Assembly: GCF_013623905.1 (NCBI RefSeq)
Contig: NZ_JABKDD010000005.1
Location: 124,001 to 188,000, forward strand
DNA from: Brevibacterium sediminis
Lineage (GTDB): Bacteria > Actinomycetota > Actinomycetes > Actinomycetales > Brevibacteriaceae
Length of the DNA stretch: 64,000 nt
Direction of reading: 5' to 3'
The notes beneath the pieces are model-generated. The model saw nothing but the letters and a program-made list of their open reading frames with translations. It was not told the origin of the DNA and did no database searches. This document shows, piece after piece, positions 1 to 7,973 of the stretch. The position numbers were made by a program, and so were the translations under genes. Positions within the stretch are counted from its first letter, which is position 1. The number at the start of each line of letters is the position of its first letter.

Positions 1-1043
1 CGAACGAACGCGTCTCCGACGAAACCCTGAAGACCCTCGCCGAGGTGGGGGTCATGGGGCTCAACCTGCCCGAGGAATTCGGCGGGCCCGGCGTCGGTTC
101 GGTGGCGATGAGCCAGATGGTCGCCGCCATCACCGAGGCGTGCGCATCGACCGCGTCGATCGTCACCGCGCAGTTCCTCGCCACCGACTCGATCCTCCTC
201 GGCGGCACCGATGCCCAACGCGAAGCGTGGCTGCCACGTGCCGCTGCCGGCGAGGTCATCGGCGCTTTCGGGCTCACCGAGCCGGGTGCCGGTTCGAACC
301 CGGCGGAGATGTCGACGAAGGCCACACGGGTCGACGGTGGTTGGCATCTCAAGGGCACGAAGTGCTTCATCACCAACGCCGGCTTCGCGGACTTCATCAT
401 CGTCTATGCGAAGACCGACGTCGATGCCGCCCACAAGGGCATCAGCGCATTCATCGTCGACACCGCGGCCGCCTCGGCGGGGCTGGATTTCAATCCCCCG
501 GAGAAGACGATGGGCCTGCGCGGCAGCCCGGTCTTCGAATTCGTCATCGACACGGTCGTCCCCGAGGATGCCCTCCTCGGGAACGCAGGCGAGGGCTTCA
601 CCACGGCGATGCGCGTGCTCGACCGTGGTCGCATCGAGGTCGCGGCGATGAGCCTGGGAATCGGCAAGGCCGCTCTCGACGCCGCCGTGGATTGGGCGGG
701 CGAGCGCAAGATCAGCGGGAAACCGCTGGGCCGCCTGCAGGGCATCGCGTTCAAGCTCGCGGACATGTACACGAAGTACCGGTCGGCGTGGCTGCTGACG
801 ATGGACGCCGCCGAACAGCGCGATTCGGGGGTCGATTTCACCCGGTCTTCGGCCACGGCAAAGCTCGCCGCCTCCGAGGCGGCCGCGTACATCGCCGATG
901 AAGCCCTGCAGATCCACGGCGGCTACGGCTTCACCCGGGACTTTCCGCTCGAACGCTACGTTCGAGATGCCCGAATCTACCGCATCTACGAAGGCTCGTC
1001 GGAGATCCAGCGCACGATCATCGCGCGCTCTCTGTCGAAATAG
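1..1043 (+). CDS. acyl-CoA dehydrogenase, 5' partial
   Basis: Flavin enzyme that oxidises acyl-CoA thioesters to enoyl-CoA, in fatty acid or branched-chain amino acid breakdown. The frame is open from base 3 to the window edge, and the residues before the first GTG (45) already read as family sequence (GVMGLNLPEEFGGPG), so the true start lies outside. Visible: the FAD/substrate motif FGLTEPGAGSNP, a GTKCFITNAG segment, and the C-terminal QIHGGYGFTRDFPLERYVRD followed by YEGSSEIQ, whose first Glu is the usual catalytic base. About 346 of the roughly 385 residues typical of the family are present. Substrate chain length cannot be told from sequence. Confidence 0.95.
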   Translation, partial: NERVSDETLKTLAEVGVMGLNLPEEFGGPGVGSVAMSQMVAAITEACASTASIVTAQFLATDSILLGGTDAQREAWLPRAAAGEVIGAFGLTEPGAGSNPAEMSTKATRVDGGWHLKGTKCFITNAGFADFIIVYAKTDVDAAHKGISAFIVDTAAASAGLDFNPPEKTMGLRGSPVFEFVIDTVVPEDALLGNAGEGFTTAMRVLDRGRIEVAAMSLGIGKAALDAAVDWAGERKISGKPLGRLQGIAFKLADMYTKYRSAWLLTMDAAEQRDSGVDFTRSSATAKLAASEAAAYIADEALQIHGGYGFTRDFPLERYVRDARIYRIYEGSSEIQRTIIARSLSK

Positions 1044-1237
1044 CGGCCGGTGCGGCCGGGAGACCGGGCGCGAAACAGCACCGAAACGTGTCGGAGTCTA
1101 CGATCGGCACGGTATCTGAGGGCGAGTCGGTCGCTCCTCGGACCCCCGCTCCGATGTCCGGACGTTCCGGGCCACCTCGGCGAGATTTTCCGATATTTCG
1201 GACAGAAAGTGTGATCCGGACCTCGTCGGGTGTTGTG

Positions 1238-1253
1238 CAGTGGTGCCACACTG
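1238..1253. promoter_or_regulatory. palindrome upstream of the NCS1 permease
   Basis: The 16-mer CAGTGGTGCCACACTG has 5-bp outer arms (CAGTG/CACTG) and an inner GTGG-TG-CCAC dyad, and ends about 20 nt before the ribosome binding site at 1273-1279. The position fits an operator. A second small dyad, TCCGA-N4-TCGGA, lies near 1189-1202. No cognate regulator gene is adjacent, so the role is inferred from position only. Confidence 0.3.
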
Positions 1254-1284
1254 AACCAGGTCCATCAGTTCAAAGGAGACAATC

Positions 1285-2715
1285 ATGGCTAGTACGACCA
1301 ATTCGGGGATCGAGAAGCGGTCCATCGAGATGGTGCCTGACGCCGAGCGTCACGGAACGCCACGTTCCCAGTTCACTCTGTGGTTCGGCGCCAACACTCA
1401 GATCACCGCGATCGTCGACGGGGCTCTGGCCGTCGTCTTCGGTGCCGACGCGCTGTGGGCCATCATCGGCCTGCTCATCGGCAACATCATCGGCGGAATC
1501 GTCATGGCGCTGCACTCGGCGCAGGGTCCGCAGCTGGGTCTGCCGCAGATGATCTCCTCGCGTGCCCAGTTCGGCATCATCGGTGCGATCATCCCGCTCG
1601 TGCTCGTCGTGCTCATGTACATCGGCTTCGCCTCGACCGGAGCGGTCCTGTCCGGCCAGGCCGTCAACCTCATCATCGGCGTGCAGACTCCGTGGATCGG
1701 CATCGTCATCTTCGGCGCACTCACCGCCCTGGTGGCCCTGCTGGGATACAAGTACATCCATGTGCTCGGGCGGATCTCCTCGGTGACGGGCCTGCTCGGC
1801 TTCCTCTTCATCACCTACTGCGTGCTCACGCAGGTCGATGTCCCCGGACTGATCTCGGGTTCGTCGTTCGCCTTCCCCGCCTTCCTCTCCGCGATCGCCC
1901 TGTCCGTGGGCTGGCAGCTGACCTACGGCCCCTACGTCGCCGACTATTCGCGGTACCTGCCGCGGTCGACACCGTCGTCGAAGACCTTCTGGTTCACCTT
2001 CGGCGGATCGGTCATCGGTTCGCAGTGGTCGATGACCCTCGGCGCGCTCATCGGGGCCGCCGCCATGACGGAGTCCGGCAATGAGTTCGTCGAGAACCAG
2101 GTCGCCTACGTCGGTGACATCGTCGGCGGTGGCGTCTTCGCGCTCCTCATCTTCATCGTCATCCTGCTGGGCAAGCTCACCGTCAACACGCTCAACGCCT
2201 ACGGTGCGTTCATGTGCACGCTGACGATCCTCACCTCCTTCGGCAACAAGGCGACGATCCGCCGCTGGACCCGCGCGGTCTTCGTCATCGGCATCGTCAC
2301 CCTCACCGTGCTTGTGGCGCTGCTGGCCTCGGCGGACTTCCTCGCGAACTTCAAGAACTTCGTGCTCGCGCTGCTCATGGTGTTCACGCCCTGGAGCGTC
2401 ATCAACCTCACCGACTACTACCTCATCTCGAAGGACCGCTTCGACATCCCAGCCTTCTACGACCGTCATGGTCGCTACGGCAACTGGAACTGGCGCGCGC
2501 TTCTCGCGTACGGCATCGGCGTCGTCATCCAGATCCCGTTCCTCGCTCAGTCCTTCTACACCGGACCGCTGGTCGCCAAACTCGGCGGCGCGGACATCTC
2601 GTGGCTCGTGGGCATCGTCGTCACCTTCGTCCTCTACTTCGTGCTCATCCGCAACCACGGAGTCGCCCCGAAGGAGACGATCTACCCCAGCCTCGAGGAA
2701 CTCGAGCGCAAATGA
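1285..2715 (+). CDS. NCS1-family purine/cytosine-type permease
   Basis: Integral membrane symporter of the nucleobase:cation symporter 1 (CodB-like) family, 476 residues with about 12 hydrophobic segments, close to the usual length. The N-terminal soluble piece is followed by FGANTQITAIVDGALAVVFG, which resembles the first helix of cytosine permeases, and an LTDYYL segment near residue 378 is characteristic of the family. The start is ATG with AAAGGAGAC 5-11 nt upstream. It stands alone between an acyl-CoA dehydrogenase and an Nramp-like gene, with its own terminator-like hairpin behind it. Cytosine, a purine, allantoin or a hydantoin are all possible cargos. Confidence 0.85.
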   Translation: MASTTNSGIEKRSIEMVPDAERHGTPRSQFTLWFGANTQITAIVDGALAVVFGADALWAIIGLLIGNIIGGIVMALHSAQGPQLGLPQMISSRAQFGIIGAIIPLVLVVLMYIGFASTGAVLSGQAVNLIIGVQTPWIGIVIFGALTALVALLGYKYIHVLGRISSVTGLLGFLFITYCVLTQVDVPGLISGSSFAFPAFLSAIALSVGWQLTYGPYVADYSRYLPRSTPSSKTFWFTFGGSVIGSQWSMTLGALIGAAAMTESGNEFVENQVAYVGDIVGGGVFALLIFIVILLGKLTVNTLNAYGAFMCTLTILTSFGNKATIRRWTRAVFVIGIVTLTVLVALLASADFLANFKNFVLALLMVFTPWSVINLTDYYLISKDRFDIPAFYDRHGRYGNWNWRALLAYGIGVVIQIPFLAQSFYTGPLVAKLGGADISWLVGIVVTFVLYFVLIRNHGVAPKETIYPSLEELERK

Positions 2716-2718
2716 GCC

Positions 2719-2773
2719 CCACCCTCACCGAGGCGGCACTGCCCATCCCGGGCAGCTGACCTCGGCGGGGTGG
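2719..2773 (+). terminator. three-tier hairpin behind the NCS1 gene
   Basis: Four bases after the stop codon a stacked hairpin begins: CCACCC (2719-2724) pairs with GGGTGG (2768-2773), CCGAGG (2728-2733) with CCTCGG (2760-2765), and CTGCCC (2739-2744) with GGGCAG (2750-2755). There is no T-tract. The 5' half is a copy of the CTCACCGAGGCGG repeat found behind several other genes in the window. Confidence 0.55.
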
Positions 2774-2837
2774 TTCCGCTCCTCCAACGGCCGTCGGCCG
2801 GCAACGTGCTTCGCTGCCGACCGGCGGCCGTCGTCGT

Positions 2838-2903
2838 GTCCCCTGTGGGTGGATCCACCTCGAAACCTGCATGAAAATCAGGGTGGATCCACCCGCAGGG
2901 GAC
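2838..2903. repeat. 66-bp inverted-repeat element, copy 1
   Basis: Two 23-nt arms (2838-2860 and 2881-2903) are complementary at 22 of the positions I compared and enclose a loop of about 20 nt. The core of each arm is GGGTGGATCCACC, itself a palindrome around the BamHI-like GGATCC. A second copy at 16342-16407 matches at 59 of 66 positions, including the loop, so this is a dispersed element and not a simple terminator. Confidence 0.8.
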
Positions 2904-3010
2904 ATCAACGGTTCCCGCAGCGCGGCAGATCAGTCGCCGAAAGCTCTCCCCAATCAGATCGCCACTTCACGCTCACAACGAGCAATCGATCATCGTCAAA
3001 CCCACCCCTC

Positions 3011-3048
3011 CTGCGCAGTTCATGCACTATTGTTGCGCAAATCACGCA
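3011..3048. promoter_or_regulatory. tandem candidate DeoR operators before the first Nramp-like gene
   Basis: Two 16-mers of the form YTGCGCA-N3-CRYGCA lie at 3011-3026 (CTGCGCAGTTCATGCA) and 3033-3048 (TTGCGCAAATCACGCA). Their starts are 22 bp apart, about two helical turns. Each is a 9-bp direct repeat of GCGCA-like half sites, the layout common for DeoR-family regulators. The same motif precedes four other units of the region. The rest of 2904-3159 shows no gene. Confidence 0.6.
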
Positions 3049-3159
3049 TTCGATGGCACACTTGCATGAGCCGTGCCGACCGGGCCGTCGTCCTTCGATT
3101 CGCTCCGAGGCACCGGCACGAACAACGGACAGATCCACCTTCGTGCAAGGAAGCCGAGT

Positions 3160-4593
3160 ATGACCGCGCAGAACATCGACCGGGACGACCGCGCAGGCGC
3201 CGACGCCGCCGTCGACCCCTACCATCTCGACCCCAAGGACGTGCTCGAACCGCCCACGACCTTTGCGGGCAAGCTCAAGTACCTCGGTCCCGGTCTTGTC
3301 ATCTCGGCCGCCGTCATCGGCTCCGGCGAACTCATCACCACCACGGCGCTCGGGGCCAAAGCCGGATTCGTCCTCCTCTGGCTCGTCATCATCTCCACCG
3401 CGGTCAAGGTTTGGGTCCAGCTCGAGCTCGCGCAGTGGACCATCCTCTCCGGCAAGCCCGCGCTCGAAGGCTACGGCCACGTCGGTCCCCGCCTCATCGG
3501 GCGTGCCGGGTGGATCAACCTGCTGTGGATCCTCATGGACTTCGCGAAGGTCCTCCAGCGCGGCGGCATCATCGGCGGTGCCGTCGCTGCACTGAGCATC
3601 ATGCTGCCCGTCTTCGGCGAGCCGCTCTCGACTCCGTCTCTCGTCTTCTGGACGGTCGTCTCGCTTGCGGTCGTCATCGCCCTGCTCGTGACGAACAGGT
3701 ACAGCATCGTCGAGAAGTTCTCCGTCGGCGCGGTCATCATCTTTACCGTCTCCACCGTCGGACTCGCAGTATCGCTGCCCTTCACCGACTTCGCCTACAC
3801 CTCGGCGGACGTCATGAGCGGACTGACCTTCGCCATTCCCGCCGGCACCCTGGGCTTCGCGGTCGCGATGTTCGGCATCACCGGCGTCGGCGCCGACGAG
3901 ATGACGACATACACCTACTGGTGCCTCGAAAAGGGCTACGCCCGCTACACCGGTCCGAACGACGGCACCGCGGAACGCGCCCGCCGCGCCCGCGGCTGGA
4001 TCTCGGTGATGCGCACGGACGTGCTCGTCTCCTGGATCGTCTCGACCGTGTGCACGATGTCCTTCTACGTCATCGGCGCAGCCATCCTCCACCCGCAGAA
4101 CCTCGTGCCCGAGGGCAACGACATGATCACCACGCTGTCGTCGATGTACTCCTCGACGATGGGTGAAGCCGGACACTGGATCTTCCTCATCGGCGCCTTC
4201 GCCGTCCTCTTCTCGACCTTCATCGCCTCGACCGCGAGCGTGCCCCGGCTGTGGACGAACACGGTGTCCATCCTCGGCGTCTTCGAATGGGAGAACACCC
4301 TCACCCGTGGCCGCATCATCCGTGTGCTCACCGTGGTCTTCCCGATGATCTGGGCACTGAGCTACCTCATCATCCAGTCCCCGGTGATCATGGTCCAGAT
4401 CGGCGGTGTGGCCAGCGGCGTCTTCCTCGTCGCCGTCGTCATCGCCGTCTGGTACCTTCGCTCCCGAGAGGTGCCGGCCGAGTTCAAGTCCAACCACTTC
4501 TTCACGGTGATGCTCGTCTTCGCCTCCCTGGCGATCGGCCTGCTGGGCATCTACACCGTGTTCGAGACCTTCGGAATCGAGATCGGAGCCTGA
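3160..4593 (+). CDS. Nramp-superfamily transporter without the metal motif (A)
   Basis: Membrane transporter of 477 residues with about 11 hydrophobic segments, related to Nramp (SLC11) proteins. The first helix reads GPGLVISAAVIGSGELIT: the position of the metal-binding DPGN motif is occupied by GSGE, and the helix 6 motif (normally MPH) reads VGADEMTT. Loss of these ligands argues against manganese or iron transport. The start is ATG 3160, with AAGGA 8 nt upstream. An upstream in-frame start at 3073 would add a non-hydrophobic stretch with no conservation. The stop codon overlaps the start of the 2-hydroxyacid dehydrogenase (TGATG), so the two are co-translated and the cargo is probably the hydroxy acid handled by that enzyme. 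That assignment is inference. Confidence 0.85.
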   Translation: MTAQNIDRDDRAGADAAVDPYHLDPKDVLEPPTTFAGKLKYLGPGLVISAAVIGSGELITTTALGAKAGFVLLWLVIISTAVKVWVQLELAQWTILSGKPALEGYGHVGPRLIGRAGWINLLWILMDFAKVLQRGGIIGGAVAALSIMLPVFGEPLSTPSLVFWTVVSLAVVIALLVTNRYSIVEKFSVGAVIIFTVSTVGLAVSLPFTDFAYTSADVMSGLTFAIPAGTLGFAVAMFGITGVGADEMTTYTYWCLEKGYARYTGPNDGTAERARRARGWISVMRTDVLVSWIVSTVCTMSFYVIGAAILHPQNLVPEGNDMITTLSSMYSSTMGEAGHWIFLIGAFAVLFSTFIASTASVPRLWTNTVSILGVFEWENTLTRGRIIRVLTVVFPMIWALSYLIIQSPVIMVQIGGVASGVFLVAVVIAVWYLRSREVPAEFKSNHFFTVMLVFASLAIGLLGIYTVFETFGIEIGA

Positions 4594-5537
4594 TGCGCCT
4601 CACCGTCCTCACCCCGTCTTTCGGCAAGCAGTCGAATACCCCTCGCGCTCGCGCAGACGAGCTCGGCCTCGACCTCGACTACCGGACCGAGAATCATCCC
4701 AAATCCGGGCAAGACCTCATCGAGACGATCTCCGGCGCCGAGGCGGTCCTCGTCGGTCTCGATCGGATCAACGCCGAGGTGCTCGCCGCCTGTCCCGACC
4801 TCAAGGTCGTCGCGAAGCACGGAGCCGGAGTCGACAACATCGACCTGGACGCCGCCGCTGCCGCCGGAGTCAGGGTCGTCAACACTCCCGGAGCGAATGC
4901 CGAGTCCGTCGCCGACCTCACGCTCGGGCTCCTCATTATGGGCGCCCGCCGGATTCGCGCCGCCGAGGATTCGCTGCGCACCGGCGAGTGGGGCGTATTC
5001 TTCGGTTCGCAGCTGAGCGGCAAACGCCTCGGCATCCTCGGCTTCGGCCGCATCGGGCGGGAGGTCGCGAAGCGTGCCGCAGGATTCGGCCTGAGCATCG
5101 CCGCATACGATCCGTACGTCCCCGATGAGGCCATCGCCGAGGCGGGGGCCGAGCCCCAGAACCTCGCCGAGGTGGTCGCAGGGTCCGATTTCCTCACCCT
5201 CCACCTGCCCGGTGGCGACGAGCCGCTGCTCGATGCCGAGCTTCTCGCCACGATGCCCAAGGGTGCCGGGCTCATCAACGCGGCCCGTGGCGGGCTCGTC
5301 GACGAGGCAGCTCTGGCCACGGCTCTTGAGTCCGGGCGGCTGTCATTCGCCGCCCTGGACGCCTTCGCCAAGGAACCGCCGGCGGCGGACGATCCGCTGC
5401 TCTCCGCGCCGAATCTCATCGCCACCCCGCACATCGGCGCCTACTCGGATATTGCGAACGCGAACATGGGAACCTGGGCCGTCGAAGACGTCGTCCGGGT
5501 GCTGCAGGGCGAAGAGCCCCGCTTCCCCGTCGCCTGA
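4593..5537 (+). CDS. D-isomer-specific 2-hydroxyacid dehydrogenase
   Basis: Cytoplasmic NAD(P)-dependent dehydrogenase of the phosphoglycerate/hydroxypyruvate reductase family, interconverting a 2-hydroxy acid and a 2-oxo acid. The 314 residues are complete: catalytic-domain halves flank a Rossmann domain with GILGFGRIG (about 147-155), the substrate-binding HGAGVDNID near 76, catalytic Arg in NAARGGLVDE, and the general-acid His in TPHIGAY near 277. There is no C-terminal ACT domain, so it is not a SerA-type biosynthetic enzyme. Translation is coupled to the Nramp-like gene by a one-base stop/start overlap. The tandem DeoR-type sites at 3011-3048 would control both genes. Confidence 0.92.
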   Translation: MRLTVLTPSFGKQSNTPRARADELGLDLDYRTENHPKSGQDLIETISGAEAVLVGLDRINAEVLAACPDLKVVAKHGAGVDNIDLDAAAAAGVRVVNTPGANAESVADLTLGLLIMGARRIRAAEDSLRTGEWGVFFGSQLSGKRLGILGFGRIGREVAKRAAGFGLSIAAYDPYVPDEAIAEAGAEPQNLAEVVAGSDFLTLHLPGGDEPLLDAELLATMPKGAGLINAARGGLVDEAALATALESGRLSFAALDAFAKEPPAADDPLLSAPNLIATPHIGAYSDIANANMGTWAVEDVVRVLQGEEPRFPVA

Positions 5538-5607
5538 CCGATACGTCGATCAGCTCAGTTCCCCTCTGCCGGCTCGGCTGTCGACTCCGGCGCGTCCAAG
5601 CGCTGAT

Positions 5608-6831
5608 TCAGATTTCGTTGGCGAGCAGGAACTCAGGGAGTCTGCGATGTTTGATTCCATTCACGTTTCCTCCGACAAGCGGGTCGAGTGTCAGCAGGTA
5701 TTTCGGATGGTTGTCCGCAATCGCTTCGAGCGGCCGATGTTCTCGGTGGCGGGTATCCTCAGTCGCGATCGTCGTGGCCACCTGGATGTAGACGACCTCG
5801 TCGGCACGCTGAGCCACAAAATCGACTTCGGCTGTTCCGATCCGACCGATGGTGACCTCGTAGCCGCGTCGACGCAGCTCCATCCAAACGATGTTCTCCA
5901 GCACTCCCGGCAGACGCTGGTCCGAGTAGCCGAACAGGGCATTGACGATGCCATGATCGCCGACGAAGTGCTTCTCATCTGTCGCGAGGATGGCCCTGCC
6001 GTGCAGATCGAACCGAGGAACTCGTGCGATCACGAAGGCTTCGGACAGTGCCGTCAGATAGTTGAGCACGGTCTCATGGCCGATCGACCGGCGCTGAGAC
6101 TTCATGAAGTCGGCGACACCTCGAGCGGAGAACGGATTGCCGACATTGTCGATCGCGAATGCGGCGACGCGTTCGAACATATCAGCGTCACGGATCCGAT
6201 TCCTCGCGAGCACATCCCGGACGAGCGTGGACCTGTAGATGTCCATGATCATCGAGCGGGCGTCGATTTCGTCGAGCGGCAGCATGTGCACACCGGGGAA
6301 TCCGCCGAGGCGCAGATAGCGTGTGAACTCGGCATCTGTGCCCGCCGTGTCGTCAGCGGCGAATGCCTCTCGGAACGACAGGTATTCGCGGAAGGACAGT
6401 GGCCATACTTCGATCGTCACGTACCGCCCGGCGATGTAGGTCGCGAGTTCGCCGGACAGCAGTCGCGAGTTCGACCCAGTGATGTAGAGATCAGTCCTCC
6501 CCTCGGCAAGAAGCGAATTGACCAGGCGCTCCCACTCGGTGACTTCTTGGATCTCATCGAGGAGGACGTAGGTGCGGCCCTCGCTCGGGAGCACATCCTT
6601 GAGGTGCGCATTGAGCGCTTGAGCCGATGCCAACGACGCATGTTCGAGGGAATCGAAGTTGAGATGCACGATGCGTTCGGGGTCGATGCCACGCGCGATC
6701 AGCCGCTCGACGACGAGGTCGAGGAGCCGCGATTTGCCGGACCGGCGCAATCCGGTGAGCACTTTGACGACCGGAGCGTCGATGAACGATTCGAGCTTCT
6801 CGAGATACTTCGGCCTGTCGACGATAGACAT
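5608..6831 (-). CDS. AAA ATPase with DUF4143 C-terminal domain
   Basis: 407-residue stand-alone ATPase (AAA_14 plus DUF4143). Walker A GLRRSGKS is at 27-34, Walker B LLDEI at 90-94, a sensor-like TGSNS at 118-122, and the C-terminal half carries VDFVAQRADEVVYIQVA, which resembles a nuclease-fold core. The biological role of the family is not settled. The ATG is preceded by GAGGGGG at a spacing of 9 nt. The gene sits inside the DeoR sugar-acid locus, opposite to the dehydrogenase, and has three palindromes in front of it (6850-6947). Base composition is somewhat less GC-rich than its neighbours, consistent with a transferred cassette, but I see no boundary repeats. Confidence 0.88.
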   Translation of the reverse strand: MSIVDRPKYLEKLESFIDAPVVKVLTGLRRSGKSRLLDLVVERLIARGIDPERIVHLNFDSLEHASLASAQALNAHLKDVLPSEGRTYVLLDEIQEVTEWERLVNSLLAEGRTDLYITGSNSRLLSGELATYIAGRYVTIEVWPLSFREYLSFREAFAADDTAGTDAEFTRYLRLGGFPGVHMLPLDEIDARSMIMDIYRSTLVRDVLARNRIRDADMFERVAAFAIDNVGNPFSARGVADFMKSQRRSIGHETVLNYLTALSEAFVIARVPRFDLHGRAILATDEKHFVGDHGIVNALFGYSDQRLPGVLENIVWMELRRRGYEVTIGRIGTAEVDFVAQRADEVVYIQVATTIATEDTRHREHRPLEAIADNHPKYLLTLDPLVGGNVNGIKHRRLPEFLLANEI

Positions 6832-6849
6832 CGCACTACCCCCTCACTG

Positions 6850-6947
6850 TGGCGATCACAATCGCCGCACAGGTCGATCTGACCCATGGTGGCGATTATA
6901 ATCGCCACAATTTGTTGAGTGAAGGATTCTGGCGGTTGTAATCGCCA
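6850..6947. promoter_or_regulatory. three 18-bp palindromes at 40-bp pitch
   Basis: The central copy, TGGCGATTATAATCGCCA (6890-6907), is a perfect palindrome. The copies at 6850-6867 (TGGCGATCACAATCGCCG) and 6930-6947 (TGGCGGTTGTAATCGCCA) are imperfect. The starts are 6850, 6890 and 6930, exactly 40 bp apart, close to four helical turns, so all would face one side of the DNA. The nearest copy ends 19 bp before the ATPase start codon. They look like operators of this gene. No DNA-binding regulator is adjacent, so the ATPase itself or a distant factor would have to act. Confidence 0.75.
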
Positions 6948-6975
6948 CGGAACGGGCGGATCAGGTCAGCCTGTC

Positions 6976-7869
6976 TCAGGCCAAGCCGCGCTCCACGTCC
7001 GCGGCCACTGTCGCAGCGACCTGCTTCTTCGCTTCATCCGAGAGCGCGTTGAACGGCGCCCGGGCCGGGCCGAGGCCGAATCCGCGTTCGTTCGCAGCTG
7101 CCTTGACGACGGTGTTCGGGTTGCCGAGCGCGAGACAGTTGCGGATCGGGCGGATGCTGTCCTGTGCAGTGCGCGCAGCATCGGTGTCGCCGGCGACGAA
7201 CAGGTCGTAGATCGAGGCCATCGTCTGCGGGTAGATGTTCGCGATGCCGCTGATCCCACCGGCACCTCCTGCCAGCAGGGTCCAGAGGATGAGGGAGTCA
7301 TTGCCGGAGATGACGTCGAAGGTCTCGCGATCGGTGCGCTCGAGGTACTGCAGGATTGTGTCGAAGTTCCCGCTCGAGTCCTTGACTGCGGTGATGTTGT
7401 CCACGGCTGCGAGCTTTTCGAGCGTCGCCGGTGCCACGACATTGCCGGTGCGTGCGGGAATGTTGTAGACGATGACCGGAACGTCGACGGAGTCGGCCAC
7501 GGCCCGGAAGTGATTCTCGATCTCGACCTGCGAGGCGGCCGCGAAGTACGGGGTGATGATCGACAGCGCGTCGGCACCGGCCGCAGCGGCATCGGCGGCG
7601 ATCGCGATGGTCTCCCGGGTCGTTGCGGCTCCGGCACCGATGACAACGGGGACGGCGCCGGCCACCTCGTCGATGACGATCCGCGCGGCCTCGGCGCGTT
7701 CATCGGCGGACTGGGCGTAGAACTCACCGTTGGTGCCGAGGGCGAAGATGCCGTGGATGCCGGCGTCGAGCTGACGGCGGACATGGGCTCGCAGGGCCAC
7801 CTCGACGAGGTTCTCATCCCCGTCGAACGGGGTGGCGATAGCGGCGAGGATTCCTGAGATGGATGACAT
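6976..7869 (-). CDS. DapA-family aldolase/synthase
   Basis: Class I aldolase-type TIM barrel of 297 residues in the dihydrodipicolinate synthase/N-acetylneuraminate lyase superfamily. Key residues are visible: GTNGEF (45-50) for the carboxylate, Tyr135 in VYNIPARTG, and the Schiff-base Lys163 in AVKDSSGNF. The members in sugar-acid operons usually cleave or dehydrate 2-keto-3-deoxy acids; lysine biosynthesis is unlikely here. It lies 104 bp downstream of the aldo/keto reductase in the same direction and shares the DeoR-type control region at 9008-9044. The substrate is not determinable from sequence. Confidence 0.9.
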   Translation of the reverse strand: MSSISGILAAIATPFDGDENLVEVALRAHVRRQLDAGIHGIFALGTNGEFYAQSADERAEAARIVIDEVAGAVPVVIGAGAATTRETIAIAADAAAAGADALSIITPYFAAASQVEIENHFRAVADSVDVPVIVYNIPARTGNVVAPATLEKLAAVDNITAVKDSSGNFDTILQYLERTDRETFDVISGNDSLILWTLLAGGAGGISGIANIYPQTMASIYDLFVAGDTDAARTAQDSIRPIRNCLALGNPNTVVKAAANERGFGLGPARAPFNALSDEAKKQVAATVAADVERGLA

Positions 7870-7973
7870 GATTTCCCTTCGAACGGTTGGTGCAGCCGAG
7901 CCTGTGCAGGGTTGCGAGATCGGTGGAGACGGATGCGGGCCGGCAGCTCTGCCGACAGCTCTTGATTCGTGAG

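Noticed and set aside
1270-2658. 462-codon minus-strand open frame opposite the NCS1 gene
   Set aside because: Its product is a run of Asp, Glu, Arg and His typical of the antisense of a GC-rich membrane protein gene; the plus-strand frame has a clear SD and a family match.
2905-4497. 530-codon minus-strand frame opposite Nramp-like A
   Set aside because: Same antisense artefact, highly charged and without any recognisable domain.
5125-6882. 585-codon plus-strand frame across the dehydrogenase end and the ATPase
   Set aside because: It runs antisense through the ATPase, whose Walker motifs and upstream palindromes establish the minus strand as coding.
6850-6947. Attachment sites of a small mobile element
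   Set aside because: There are three copies on one side only, all palindromic and at constant pitch; no integrase or matching copy beyond the ATPase gene is visible.
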